Shown here: positions 6,166-12,499 of the stretch, in pieces | How the letters are laid out: every line of letters begins with the position of its first letter | How positions within the stretch are numbered: position 1 is the stretch's first letter | Translations under genes and position numbers: made by a program | Notes under the pieces: model-generated | What the model was told of the DNA's origin: nothing | The model's database searches: none | What the model saw: the letters and a program-made list of their open reading frames with translations, nothing else | Origin: JBKPDV01 sp046728075 | GTDB taxonomy: Bacteria > Acidobacteriota > Thermoanaerobaculia > UBA5066 > Gp7-AA6 | Length of the DNA stretch: 29,525 nt | Reading direction: 5' to 3' | Assembly (NCBI GenBank): GCA_046728075.1 | Contig: JBKPDV010000208.1 | Span: 1 to 29,525, forward strand

Positions 6166-7866
6166 ATGCGCCTGGCCTGTCTCTTCGTTCCGCTTTTTCC
6201 TCTGGCGGCGCGGCTGCGCAGCGAGCCCGACTTGAAGGGAGAGAGCGTCGCGGTCTTCGAAGGCAACGGCAACGCCGCGCGGCTGATCGCTGCCACGCGC
6301 AAGGCTCGGAAAGCCGGACTCGAGACCGGAATGACGTTGCCTCAGGCTCGCGCCATCCTGCCCAAGCTCGTCGCGCGCGGGCGCGACCGCGAGAGCGAGC
6401 GCACGGCACAGGAGGCGCTGCTCGAAGCGGCCGACACTTTTTCTCCGCGCGTCGAAGACGGAGGCGAAGGCCTCGTCTATCTGGACCTGGACGGATTGCC
6501 CGCGCTCTCCCCACGCTACCCCCTCGCCGCTCGCTATCCCCTCGCCCCCCGTGAGGGGGGAGAGGGCCAGGGTGAGGGGGGTGCCCCCTCTTCAACTGTC
6601 GACGGTCGACTGTCGACTGTCGACACCTCCCTGTCCCGCGAGCTCTCTCTCGGCCGCGACCTGATCGCCGCCGCCGAAAAAGTCGGTTTACCCGCCCGCG
6701 CCGGCATCGCGGCCTCCAAGCTCGCCGCGCGTGTGGCGGCCGGGCTTCCCGAGTCGCCCACCGTCGTGGCTCCGGGACAGGAAGCCGCATTCCTGGCACC
6801 CCTGCCGCTGGCCCGGCTCACTCCCGCGCTGGAGATCGCCCAGATGCTCGAGCGCTGGGGACTGTCTTCCATCGGCGAGCTGGCGAAGCTTCCCGAAGGG
6901 GAAGTCGCGAGCCGCCTGGGTGAGAGCGGGCGCGAGCTGCATGCGACGGCGCGCGGCATCGATCCGCGCCCTCTCGAGGCGCGCCTGCCTCCTCCCTGCT
7001 TTTCCGAGGGGATGGATCTGGAGTGGCCCCTCTTGACGCTCGAGCCCTTTCTCTTCGTCAGCCGCGCGGCGCTCGATCGTTTGCTCGCGCGGCTGGAGTC
7101 TCAGGCGCTCGCCTGCACGCGGCTGGAGCTGACCTTGAAGCTCGACCCGGAGGGGTGCGATGCGCGCGCGATCGAGCTTCCCGGCCCGACGCGGGACGCC
7201 AGGACTCTCCTGACTCTCCTCCGGCTGGAGCTGGAAGCGCGGCCTCCCGGCTCGCCCGTCGGAGGCTTCGTCTTGACCGCGCGTCCCGACCGCACCCGCA
7301 GCGCGCAGCTTTCGCTTTTCGGCCCGGCTGCCCTTTCGCCCGACCGTCTCGCGACGACGATCGCGCGCCTGGCCTCGATGCTCGGCGGCGACCGCGTCGG
7401 TTCGCCGCGCACCGCCGACGGCCACCGTCCCGAGCGGTACGCGATCGCAAGCTACGCGCCGCCTCCGCCTCCGTCCTTCGCGCTTCCCCCCAAGAGCGGC
7501 CGAGGACTGTTGTCCGTGCGCGTCCTGCGCCCGCCGGTCGCGCTCGAAGTGATGATGGAGAGTCGACAGTCGACAGTCGACAGTCGACAGTTGAGAATGG
7601 GAGAGCCCGATCCCTCGTCCCCCCGTCCCCCCGTCTCCGACTCACCGCGCCTCCTATCCCTCAAGTCCATCAACTCCAATGACGGCCTTCAGATCTCCGG
7701 TTCCGTCAAGGTCGCCGCCGGGCCCTGGCGGATGGAGGAAGGCTGGTGGACGAGCGACCCAGCCGATCGCGACTACTGGGACGTCGAGCTCTCTGATGGC
7801 GCTCTTTACCGCCTCTACCGCGACCGCCCCTCGGGCTCCTGGTTCGCCGACGGAATCTATGACTGA
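6166..7866 (+). CDS. imuB: ImuB, inactive Y-family polymerase homologue with beta-clamp motif and two repeat insertions
   Basis: Scaffold of the ImuA-ImuB-DnaE2 mutasome, expected to bring DnaE2 to the sliding clamp. It has 566 residues. The Y-family fold is recognisable: 'RLIAATRKARKAGLETGMTLPQARAILP' (40-66), the palm 'LVYLDLDGL' (103-111), 'AGIAASKLAARVAA' (about 179-192), and a helix-hairpin-helix-like region 'LERWGLSSIGELAKLPEGEV'. The N-terminal metal-binding Asp is missing (MRLACLFVPLFPL) and no S-x-D-E motif is seen, so no catalysis is expected. QLSLF at 381-385 is a good beta-clamp-binding motif. Residues about 117-157 and 466-500 are in-frame insertions from repeats at 6539-6624 and 7561-7594. 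The C-terminus ('WWTSDPADRDYWDVELSDGALYRLYRD') is family-like, so the frame survives both. It follows imuA by 8 nt. Confidence 0.92.
   Translation: MRLACLFVPLFPLAARLRSEPDLKGESVAVFEGNGNAARLIAATRKARKAGLETGMTLPQARAILPKLVARGRDRESERTAQEALLEAADTFSPRVEDGGEGLVYLDLDGLPALSPRYPLAARYPLAPREGGEGQGEGGAPSSTVDGRLSTVDTSLSRELSLGRDLIAAAEKVGLPARAGIAASKLAARVAAGLPESPTVVAPGQEAAFLAPLPLARLTPALEIAQMLERWGLSSIGELAKLPEGEVASRLGESGRELHATARGIDPRPLEARLPPPCFSEGMDLEWPLLTLEPFLFVSRAALDRLLARLESQALACTRLELTLKLDPEGCDARAIELPGPTRDARTLLTLLRLELEARPPGSPVGGFVLTARPDRTRSAQLSLFGPAALSPDRLATTIARLASMLGGDRVGSPRTADGHRPERYAIASYAPPPPPSFALPPKSGRGLLSVRVLRPPVALEVMMESRQSTVDSRQLRMGEPDPSSPRPPVSDSPRLLSLKSINSNDGLQISGSVKVAAGPWRMEEGWWTSDPADRDYWDVELSDGALYRLYRDRPSGSWFADGIYD
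6539..6566. repeat. GC-rich hairpin repeat inside imuB
   Basis: CCCTCGCCCCCC and GGGGGGAGAGGG flank a GTGA loop, with one mismatch in the stem; a tail GCCAGGGTGAGGGGGG follows to 6582. It reads in frame as PLAPREGGEGQGEGG within the ImuB palm region. It resembles intergenic palindromic repeats found in many bacteria and is not expected in a conserved domain. Confidence 0.7.
6594..6624 (+). repeat. GACTGTC heptamer array inside imuB, first
   Basis: Four units (AACTGTC, GACGGTC, GACTGTC, GACTGTC) plus GAC, directly after the GC hairpin repeat. They translate to STVDGRLSTVD, in frame, between the palm Asp motif and the next conserved helix. Confidence 0.85.
7561..7594 (-). repeat. GACTGTC heptamer array inside imuB, second, reverse orientation
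   Basis: AGTCGAC occurs four times, followed by AGTTGA; this is the GACTGTC array on the opposite strand. It reads SRQSTVDSRQL in ImuB and is followed by a Pro/Ser-rich stretch before the conserved C-terminal part. The frame is kept. Confidence 0.85.
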
Positions 7867-7870
7867 GAGT

Positions 7871-7905
7871 GATTCGTGATTTGCGATTTCTGATTTGCGA
7901 TTGGA
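7871..7905 (+). repeat. GATTTGC heptamer array upstream of the four-helix-bundle gene
   Basis: Five units (GATTCGT, GATTTGC, GATTTCT, GATTTGC, GATTGGA) begin 4 bases after the imuB stop and end about 30 bases before the start of the S23/IVP gene. The type is the same as at 1094-1121. Confidence 0.8.
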
Positions 7906-7937
7906 GACGAAGGGAAACCGCAAAACGGGAGCCTGCG

Positions 7938-8291
7938 ATGCAAAAGCCGTGGGAAGAGAAGAAGGCATGGAAAGCCGCGCGCAAGCTGACGGGATCCGTC
8001 TACCGCGTGACGGAGGCGCGCGATTTCGAGGAGGACATCGACCTGCGGCGTCAGGTGCGCCGCGCGAGCGCGTCCATGCTGGCTGAGATCGCCCAGATAT
8101 ACGAAGCGCCGGCGCGGCCGGCCGCGCTCCGGGCTCTCCACAAAGCCCAGTCGTCGGTCACGCGCCAGCAGTCTCAGCTCTACGTCGCCGCGGATCGTTA
8201 TTACATCGAGCCCGAGACCTTCGAAGACTTGAACGAGTCCGCTCAGGAATTAAAGGAGTCGATCGCCGAATATTTTCAGAAAAACTCGTAA
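7938..8291 (+). CDS. Four-helix-bundle protein, S23/23S-rRNA intervening-sequence (IVP) family
   Basis: A small four-helix-bundle protein of 117 residues from the S23/IVP family. Members are encoded in 23S rRNA intervening sequences or as stand-alone genes; the related Avd protein serves diversity-generating retroelements. The molecular role of stand-alone copies is unknown. The start chosen is ATG 7938, preceded by GGGAG and reading MQKPWEEKKAWKAARKLTGSVYRVTE. An upstream in-frame ATG at 7869 would only add translated heptamer repeat. Family features include 'AWKAARKLTGSVYRVTEA', 'DLRRQVRRASASMLAEIAQIYE', 'SSVTRQQSQLYVAADRYYI' and 'ESIAEYFQ'. Heptamer arrays flank it on both sides (7871-7905 and 8364-8429), giving it the look of a small cassette. 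No reverse transcriptase or rRNA gene is near. Confidence 0.85.
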   Translation: MQKPWEEKKAWKAARKLTGSVYRVTEARDFEEDIDLRRQVRRASASMLAEIAQIYEAPARPAALRALHKAQSSVTRQQSQLYVAADRYYIEPETFEDLNESAQELKESIAEYFQKNS

Positions 8292-8363
8292 CTGTTCTCC
8301 AGCGACTCCCCTTCACTCGCTCGAATCGCGATCGATCGCCGCTCGTGTGGCCGTATTCGCCCG

Positions 8364-8429
8364 CTGTTGACTGTCGACTGTTGACTGTCGACTACGGACT
8401 AAGGACTACCGACTATCGACTACCGACTC
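8364..8429 (+). repeat. Long degenerate GACTNNN heptamer array downstream of the IVP gene
   Basis: About nine tandem units of 7 bp in which GACT is constant and the last three bases vary (GTC, GTT, GTC, ACG, AAG, ACC, ATC, ACC). It is the most diverse array in the window and shows that the conserved part of the unit is GACT. It ends 65 bp before the next gene. Confidence 0.9.
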
Positions 8430-8494
8430 TTTTACCCTTCCCAACCAAATGTCCGAGTCGTTCGAGACGATGGTTTCAACCAGGGAGGTTTTCC

Positions 8495-8860
8495 ATGAAC
8501 GATTGGGAAGGTCAGGTCATCGCCGCTGCCGCTCGAGAGCTTCTCGGAGCATTTCGCTCGCTCGCCCGCGACGGCTTCGGTCTGCGGGATCGCGCGTTGC
8601 TCTCTGCCGTCATTCGCGATCTGTTGTCCGTCGATCCGAACATTTCACGCGCCGAAGCGACGCTGAAGGCGGTCGAAGCGATCGGCGCGAAGCCGTCACC
8701 CGATTTCTTCGTCGCCAAGAGCATGCTCGCTGCGGTGAAGAAGAGGCGCCTGCTGCTGTCGAGAGGGGACAAGAGCGTCTCCGGCCGCAAGCTTCTTGCC
8801 TCCTCCGCCGGGGGAGAGTCGGTGGATCCCGCCCGGGCCGCCCGGAGGAAGAAGAAGTGA
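8495..8860 (+). CDS. Small hypothetical protein, unknown function
   Basis: A protein of 121 residues that I do not recognise. The start is ATG 8495 with GGGAGG 8 bases upstream; earlier in-frame codons from 8345 only translate the heptamer array. The N-terminal 75 residues appear helical ('MNDWEGQVIAAAARELLGAF', 'RDRALLSAVIRDLLSVDPNI', 'SRAEATLKAVEAIG'). The C-terminal 45 residues are strongly basic (KKRRLLLSR, ARAARRKKK), which may mean nucleic-acid binding. No signal peptide or membrane segment is seen. Confidence 0.65.
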   Translation: MNDWEGQVIAAAARELLGAFRSLARDGFGLRDRALLSAVIRDLLSVDPNISRAEATLKAVEAIGAKPSPDFFVAKSMLAAVKKRRLLLSRGDKSVSGRKLLASSAGGESVDPARAARRKKK

Positions 8861-8917
8861 GGGGTCTTCGAATCTGAGTCGGAGATCCCTCCTCTTCGAG
8901 CTAGCCTTTCTGCAACA

Positions 8918-9646
8918 ATGGTGGCCAACGATTCTGAGGCGGTCTTGAAGCAGGACAGGGCGCGTCCCAGGATGACGGCGGATTTCGGAGGGAGGATCAT
9001 CGGCTCGGCCACCCTCGGGCTGTGCCTGGTCGCCTCGCCCTGGGCGATGCGCGCGCCGACCCCTCCCGCGCATCACCTGATCTACCTGCACGGACGGATC
9101 GTGCAGGTCGAGCAGAGCGCGCGTCCGCGGCATCCCCAGTTCGGGTATTACGAGCTCGAGAAGATCCTCGACGCTTTCCGCAGCCGGGGCTTCGTCGTCA
9201 GCGGAGAGATCCGGCCGAGGTCCGCCTCGGTCAGCGATTCCGCGGACAGGGTCGCGGCTCAGGTTCGTCGATTGCTCGAGTCGGGTGTCCCCGCCGATCA
9301 CATCACGGTCGTCGGCGCGTCGATGGGAGCCTCGATCGCGTTTCTGGCCTCGGCGCGCCTGCAGAATCCCGACGTGCGCTTCTGTGTCCTCGGCGCGTGT
9401 CTCTCCGGCAACGCCAGCGGTCTTCTCGCCGACGAAGGAAAGAGCCCAAGCGGACAGATCCTCTCGATCCGCGAGGCGAGCGACGATTCGACGGCCGGAT
9501 GTCCGCCGTGGAAGGACGACCCGCGGTTCCCGGGGCTTGCCGGGCGGGAGATGGTTCTCCAAACGGGAATGGGCCACGGGTTTCTGTACCGGCCTCTGCC
9601 GGAGTGGGTGAACCCTCTGGTGAATTTTGCCGGGGCGCATCGATGA
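8918..9646 (+). CDS. Alpha/beta-hydrolase fold protein, probably exported
   Basis: A probable serine hydrolase of 242 residues from the first ATG. The nucleophile elbow G-A-S-M-G places the Ser at residue 135, in the normal context 'DHITVVGASMGASIAFLASARL'. The likely base is His 220 in 'GMGHGF', and the acid is probably one of the Asps in 'IREASDDSTAG'. An early 'HLIYLHGRI' matches the beta-strand and oxyanion-loop start of the fold. From an internal ATG at 8972 the protein would begin with a signal-like segment (GRIIGSATLGLCLVASPWAM), so export is likely and 8972 may be the true start; neither start has a clear ribosome site. The substrate cannot be told. Confidence 0.8.
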   Translation: MVANDSEAVLKQDRARPRMTADFGGRIIGSATLGLCLVASPWAMRAPTPPAHHLIYLHGRIVQVEQSARPRHPQFGYYELEKILDAFRSRGFVVSGEIRPRSASVSDSADRVAAQVRRLLESGVPADHITVVGASMGASIAFLASARLQNPDVRFCVLGACLSGNASGLLADEGKSPSGQILSIREASDDSTAGCPPWKDDPRFPGLAGREMVLQTGMGHGFLYRPLPEWVNPLVNFAGAHR

Positions 9647-9739
9647 GACCGCCAAGCGCATAGACTTCGGCCGGAAAGACTCGTCTCTCGGGTTTCCAGC
9701 GTCGGAAACTCGAACGGACCCGAAAAAGGAGGCATCGCG

Positions 9740-10309
9740 ATGAGATCCCGTCTGTGCGCCGGTCTGCTAATCCTCGTTCTCGCCGCGGCGGGAACGGCCC
9801 GGGGCCAGGAGGCGTGCAAGGCCGTCCAGCTGAAGAGTCCACCGACGCTCTCGGAGATGTACGCGATGGCGCAGAAGTACGCGAAGGCCTGGAAGCCGGA
9901 CGCGGTGCCGGCGCGAATCGGTAACACGTCCCTTGGTCCGCTGCAGCCCAACGGAAGCTCCGCGGCCTGGAACGTCCAGTTCTTTTCCCCCTCGGCCAAT
10001 GCCAGCGTCGCGATCAATACCTTCCGCGGCACGCTGACCTGCTGGGCGCAACCAGGTCCGGCGGGGCGTCTACCGGACTTGAAGCCCGACTTCTTCCGCG
10101 ACGGCGCGAAGCTGTACGCGCTCGCCAAACAGAATGGAGAGGCGCCGCTCGCCCAGGGCTACGCCGTGATGATCCAGACGGCGGCAGCTCCGAGCGATCG
10201 GCACGCGACCTGGTACATCACCTACAGCAAGGAACAGGCGAAGGACCCGGGTGTGACGGTCATCGTCGACGCCAACACGGGCACCGTCGAAAAGGTGCTC
10301 AAGGACTAG
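9740..10309 (+). CDS. Secreted protein with PepSY-like C-terminal end, unknown function
   Basis: An exported protein of 189 residues. AAGGAGG lies 7 bases before ATG 9740. Residues 1-23 form a signal peptide (MRSRLCAGLLILVLAAAGTARGQ) with probable cleavage after A-R-G or G-Q. The mature part has one Cys near the N-terminus and one near residue 101. The C-terminus 'DPGVTVIVDANTGTVEKVLKD' resembles the end of PepSY-type domains (V-D-A-x-T-G-x-V). That match is short, so only a secreted protein of unknown role is claimed. It lies alone between the hydrolase and the DUF457 gene. Confidence 0.75.
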   Translation: MRSRLCAGLLILVLAAAGTARGQEACKAVQLKSPPTLSEMYAMAQKYAKAWKPDAVPARIGNTSLGPLQPNGSSAAWNVQFFSPSANASVAINTFRGTLTCWAQPGPAGRLPDLKPDFFRDGAKLYALAKQNGEAPLAQGYAVMIQTAAAPSDRHATWYITYSKEQAKDPGVTVIVDANTGTVEKVLKD

Positions 10310-10451
10310 GAAACACGCGTGATCGCATCGGGAACGCCGCGAAGGGAAGGCCCGCGTCGGCAGGAGTTCATCCTTCACACTTCGGTTCACTCGATCACCC
10401 TGCGTTCCCGCTGCGTTTATTTCTTCGCAATTCCCCTCCTAGAATGCGGAG

Positions 10452-10979
10452 GTGGCCTCGGTCCTCTCCCATCCGGCCGTCCCTCTCGCAGTGGCCGTCG
10501 CACTCGGGCCGACTCGTGTTCCTCCGGCGCTGACTGCCGCCGCGTGCGTCGCGAGCGTCCTGCCCGACATCGACGCGCTCGGTTTTCTGGCGGGAATTCC
10601 CTATGGCCATCCGCTCGGACATCGGGGCTTTACCCACTCGCTCGTCTTCGCATTGCTCGTCGGCGCGGCCACCGCTCTCTTCTGGCGTCCGCTTCACGTG
10701 CCGCCGCTGGTCGCCTTCGGGGTCGTCTTTCTCGCCGCAGCGTCGCACGGGGTTCTCGACGCGATGACGACGGGAGGCCTGGGTGTGGCTTTCTTCAGCC
10801 CGTTTTCGAACCGGCGCTACTTCTTCCCGTGGCGCGTCCTCGTCGTGTCTCCCATCGGCGTCGCGCCCTTCTTTTCGAGCTGGGGTCTCCGCGTGCTGCG
10901 CTCGGAGGCCGTCTGGATCTGGCTCCCCTGCGCCGTCGTAGCGGCTGCGGGCGCAACGATTCGGACCATCTGGCGGTGA
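10452..10979 (+). CDS. DUF457/YdjM-type membrane-bound metal-dependent hydrolase
   Basis: An inner-membrane protein of 175 residues in the family to which E. coli YdjM belongs, annotated as putative metal-dependent hydrolases. The diagnostic pieces are present: 'VLPDIDAL' (PD-x-D) and 'GHRGFTHSL' (H-R-G-x-T-H-S), whose Asp and His residues are thought to bind metal, then 'ASHGVLDAMTTGGLGVAFFSPF' and 'FFPW'. At least four hydrophobic helices are visible. The start is GTG 10452, with GGAGG abutting it; the start is less sure than the family. No operon partner is evident, and the next gene begins 67 bp later. Confidence 0.87.
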   Translation: MASVLSHPAVPLAVAVALGPTRVPPALTAAACVASVLPDIDALGFLAGIPYGHPLGHRGFTHSLVFALLVGAATALFWRPLHVPPLVAFGVVFLAAASHGVLDAMTTGGLGVAFFSPFSNRRYFFPWRVLVVSPIGVAPFFSSWGLRVLRSEAVWIWLPCAVVAAAGATIRTIWR

Positions 10980-11046
10980 ATCGCCCGCGGGCGTATCGTA
11001 GAGTTTCACCGACTCGAGCAAATCGCGCGGACGGGAGGCCTGCCGC

Positions 11047-11940
11047 ATGAATCGGCACGAGATCGAGTTCCTTTACGGCTACAACCGCTGGGCCAACGCG
11101 AAAATCTTCGAGGCGTCGGCCGCCCTCCCGCTCGAAGACCTGGAAAAGGACCTCTCGACGAGCTTCCGCTCGCTCCACGGAACTCTCCTCCACATCGTGG
11201 GCGCGGAGTGGCTCTGGCTCGAACGCTGGCGCGGCATTTCGCCCCCCGCTTTCCCGAAGGACCTGCCGACCCTGGACGCGCTTTCCAAAAAGCTCGCGGA
11301 GGAACAGACGGGCCAGCAGGAATTCCTGGCCGGGCTCGGCGCGGAGGACCTCGAGCACAAGCTGACGTATACGAACCTCAAAGGGGAAACGTGGTCCTAT
11401 CCGCTCGGGCACATCCTCCAGCACGTTGTGAACCACTCGACGTATCACCGGGGGCAGGTCATCGCGCAGCTGCGGCAGCTTGGGGCGAAGGGAGTCGGCA
11501 CGGACCTCCTTCTCTACCTGGACGGGGGGACTCAGGCGCGAGACTCCGTCGGCGCGCCTCCCGTTTCGATGCTCGAGACGATCCCCATTCTTCGGATCCT
11601 CGACGTCGAGAAAGCGAGAGAGTTCTACGTCTCGTTTCTGGGCTTCCACGTCGACTGGGAGCACCGCTTCGACGACAAAGCGCCTCTCTACATGCAGGTG
11701 TCTCGAGGAGGGCTCTCGCTGCATCTCTCGGAGCACCACGGCGATGCGACCGCCGGCTCGACGATTTTCGTTCGGATGACAGGCGTCGAGGCTCTTCACC
11801 GGGAGATCTCCGCCAAGGAGTATCCCTATCTGCGTCCCTCCGTCGAGCGCGCCCCCTGGCACGCGAAGGTAATGGAGGTGACCGATCCCTTCGGCAACCG
11901 GATCCGTTTCAGCGAAGACCTGGCCGGTCGGGAAACGTAG
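11047..11940 (+). CDS. Fusion of DinB-like domain and glyoxalase/VOC-superfamily domain
   Basis: A two-domain protein of 297 residues. Residues 1-165 are a DinB/YfiT-type four-helix bundle: 'LYGYNRWANAKIFEA', His 49 (GTLLHIVGAEWLW) and His 130/His 134 (HVVNHSTYHRGQV) form the usual three-His metal site. Many such proteins are thiol-dependent transferases (for example with bacillithiol or mycothiol). Residues 175-292 are a VOC domain: 'PILRILDVEKAREFYVSFLGFHVDWEHRF', 'LHLSEHHGD', 'EVTDPFGNRIRF'. The start is ATG 11047 with GGGAGG about 8 bases upstream. The next gene starts 4 nt after the stop, so the two are likely co-transcribed. Both domains act in thiol or electrophile chemistry elsewhere, which suggests detoxification; the substrate is unknown. 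Confidence 0.9.
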   Translation: MNRHEIEFLYGYNRWANAKIFEASAALPLEDLEKDLSTSFRSLHGTLLHIVGAEWLWLERWRGISPPAFPKDLPTLDALSKKLAEEQTGQQEFLAGLGAEDLEHKLTYTNLKGETWSYPLGHILQHVVNHSTYHRGQVIAQLRQLGAKGVGTDLLLYLDGGTQARDSVGAPPVSMLETIPILRILDVEKAREFYVSFLGFHVDWEHRFDDKAPLYMQVSRGGLSLHLSEHHGDATAGSTIFVRMTGVEALHREISAKEYPYLRPSVERAPWHAKVMEVTDPFGNRIRFSEDLAGRET

Positions 11941-11944
11941 AGCC

Positions 11945-12499
11945 GTGTTCGTGCGCACGATTCCGCCGGCAGAAGCCACGGGGCTCTTGAAGGAGCTCTA
12001 CGACCGGGATCTCCGCAAGCACGGGTTCGTTCCCGACTGGAGCCGGGCCTTCAGCCTCGCGCCCGAGGTCCTGGCGGCGTGGCGTCAGCTGCATTCCGCG
12101 ATCCGTTCGAGGATGGATCGGCGGCGCTATGAGCTCGTCACTCTCATCGCCGCGGCACGTTTGAAGTGCGCCTATTGAACGGCCGTCCACGGGGCGGCGC
12201 TCCGTTCGCAGTTCTTGAGCGCCGAGCAGACGGACGCGGTTGCGCGTGATTTCCGCTCGGCCGGCCTCTCCAGCGTCGAGGTGGCGCTTCTTTCCTTCGC
12301 CGAGAAGGTAGCGACGCAGGCCGACGAGATCCGGCAGGAGGACGTGGATGCATTGCGCGCAGAAGGCTTAACCGACGAGGAGATCCTGGACGTCGTCCTG
12401 GCAGCGGCCGCGCGATGCTTTTTCTCCAGAGTCATGGATGCGGTCGGCGCGGAGCCGGAAGCGAGATATCTGTCGGAAGAGCCTCCGACTTCCCGGTGA
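11945..12499 (+). CDS. AhpD-like/carboxymuconolactone-decarboxylase-family protein, probable selenoprotein (UGA = Sec 78)
   Basis: A peroxidase-related protein of 184 residues if the UGA at 12176-12178 is read as selenocysteine. The AhpD motif E-x11-C-x2-C-x3-H is present as E63, C75, U78 and H82, in 'YELVTLIAAARLKCAY-U-TAVHGAALR': the UGA sits exactly at the second Cys. The same frame continues for 107 codons with good family sequence ('LSSVEVALLSFAEKVATQADEIRQEDVDALRAEGLTDEEILDVVLAAAARCFFSRVMDAVG'). A hairpin with bacterial SECIS geometry follows (12195-12224). The next gene overlaps the distal stop by GTGA, which implies translation reaches it. The start is GTG 11945, 4 nt after the previous stop. 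The alternative is a point-mutated pseudogene. SelA, SelB and tRNA-Sec genes are not in this window. Confidence 0.8.
12195..12224 (+). promoter_or_regulatory. Candidate bacterial SECIS hairpin
   Basis: The stem CGGCGCTC (12195-12202) pairs fully with GAGCGCCG (12217-12224), giving 8 bp and a 14-nt loop starting C-G. The loop begins 24 nt after the UGA. As I recall the bSECIS model, it wants 16-37 nt to the loop, a loop of 3-14 nt and a G in its first two positions; all are met. A competing hairpin (12177-12207) is possible. Confidence 0.6.

Noticed and set aside
7869..7937. Upstream start for the four-helix-bundle protein
   Set aside because: The extra residues are only a translation of the GATTTGC repeat; the ATG at 7938 has a ribosome site and starts the family-like sequence.
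8364..8429. Short tandem repeats as a CRISPR array
   Set aside because: Units are 7 bp with no spacers of 25-40 bp, and no cas genes are present.
7871..8429. Diversity-generating retroelement around the Avd-like four-helix-bundle gene
   Set aside because: No reverse transcriptase and no template/variable repeat pair are visible.
12176..12178. TGA as an ordinary stop creating a broken gene
   Set aside because: Not excluded, but the stop lies exactly on the redox Cys codon, the frame beyond is intact and family-like, a SECIS-like hairpin follows and the next gene overlaps the distal stop; recoding is the better reading.
12177..12207. Hairpin starting at the UGA as the SECIS element
   Set aside because: Its loop begins only about 10 nt after the UGA and has just 3 bases, closer than the 16-37 nt expected; the 12195-12224 hairpin fits better.
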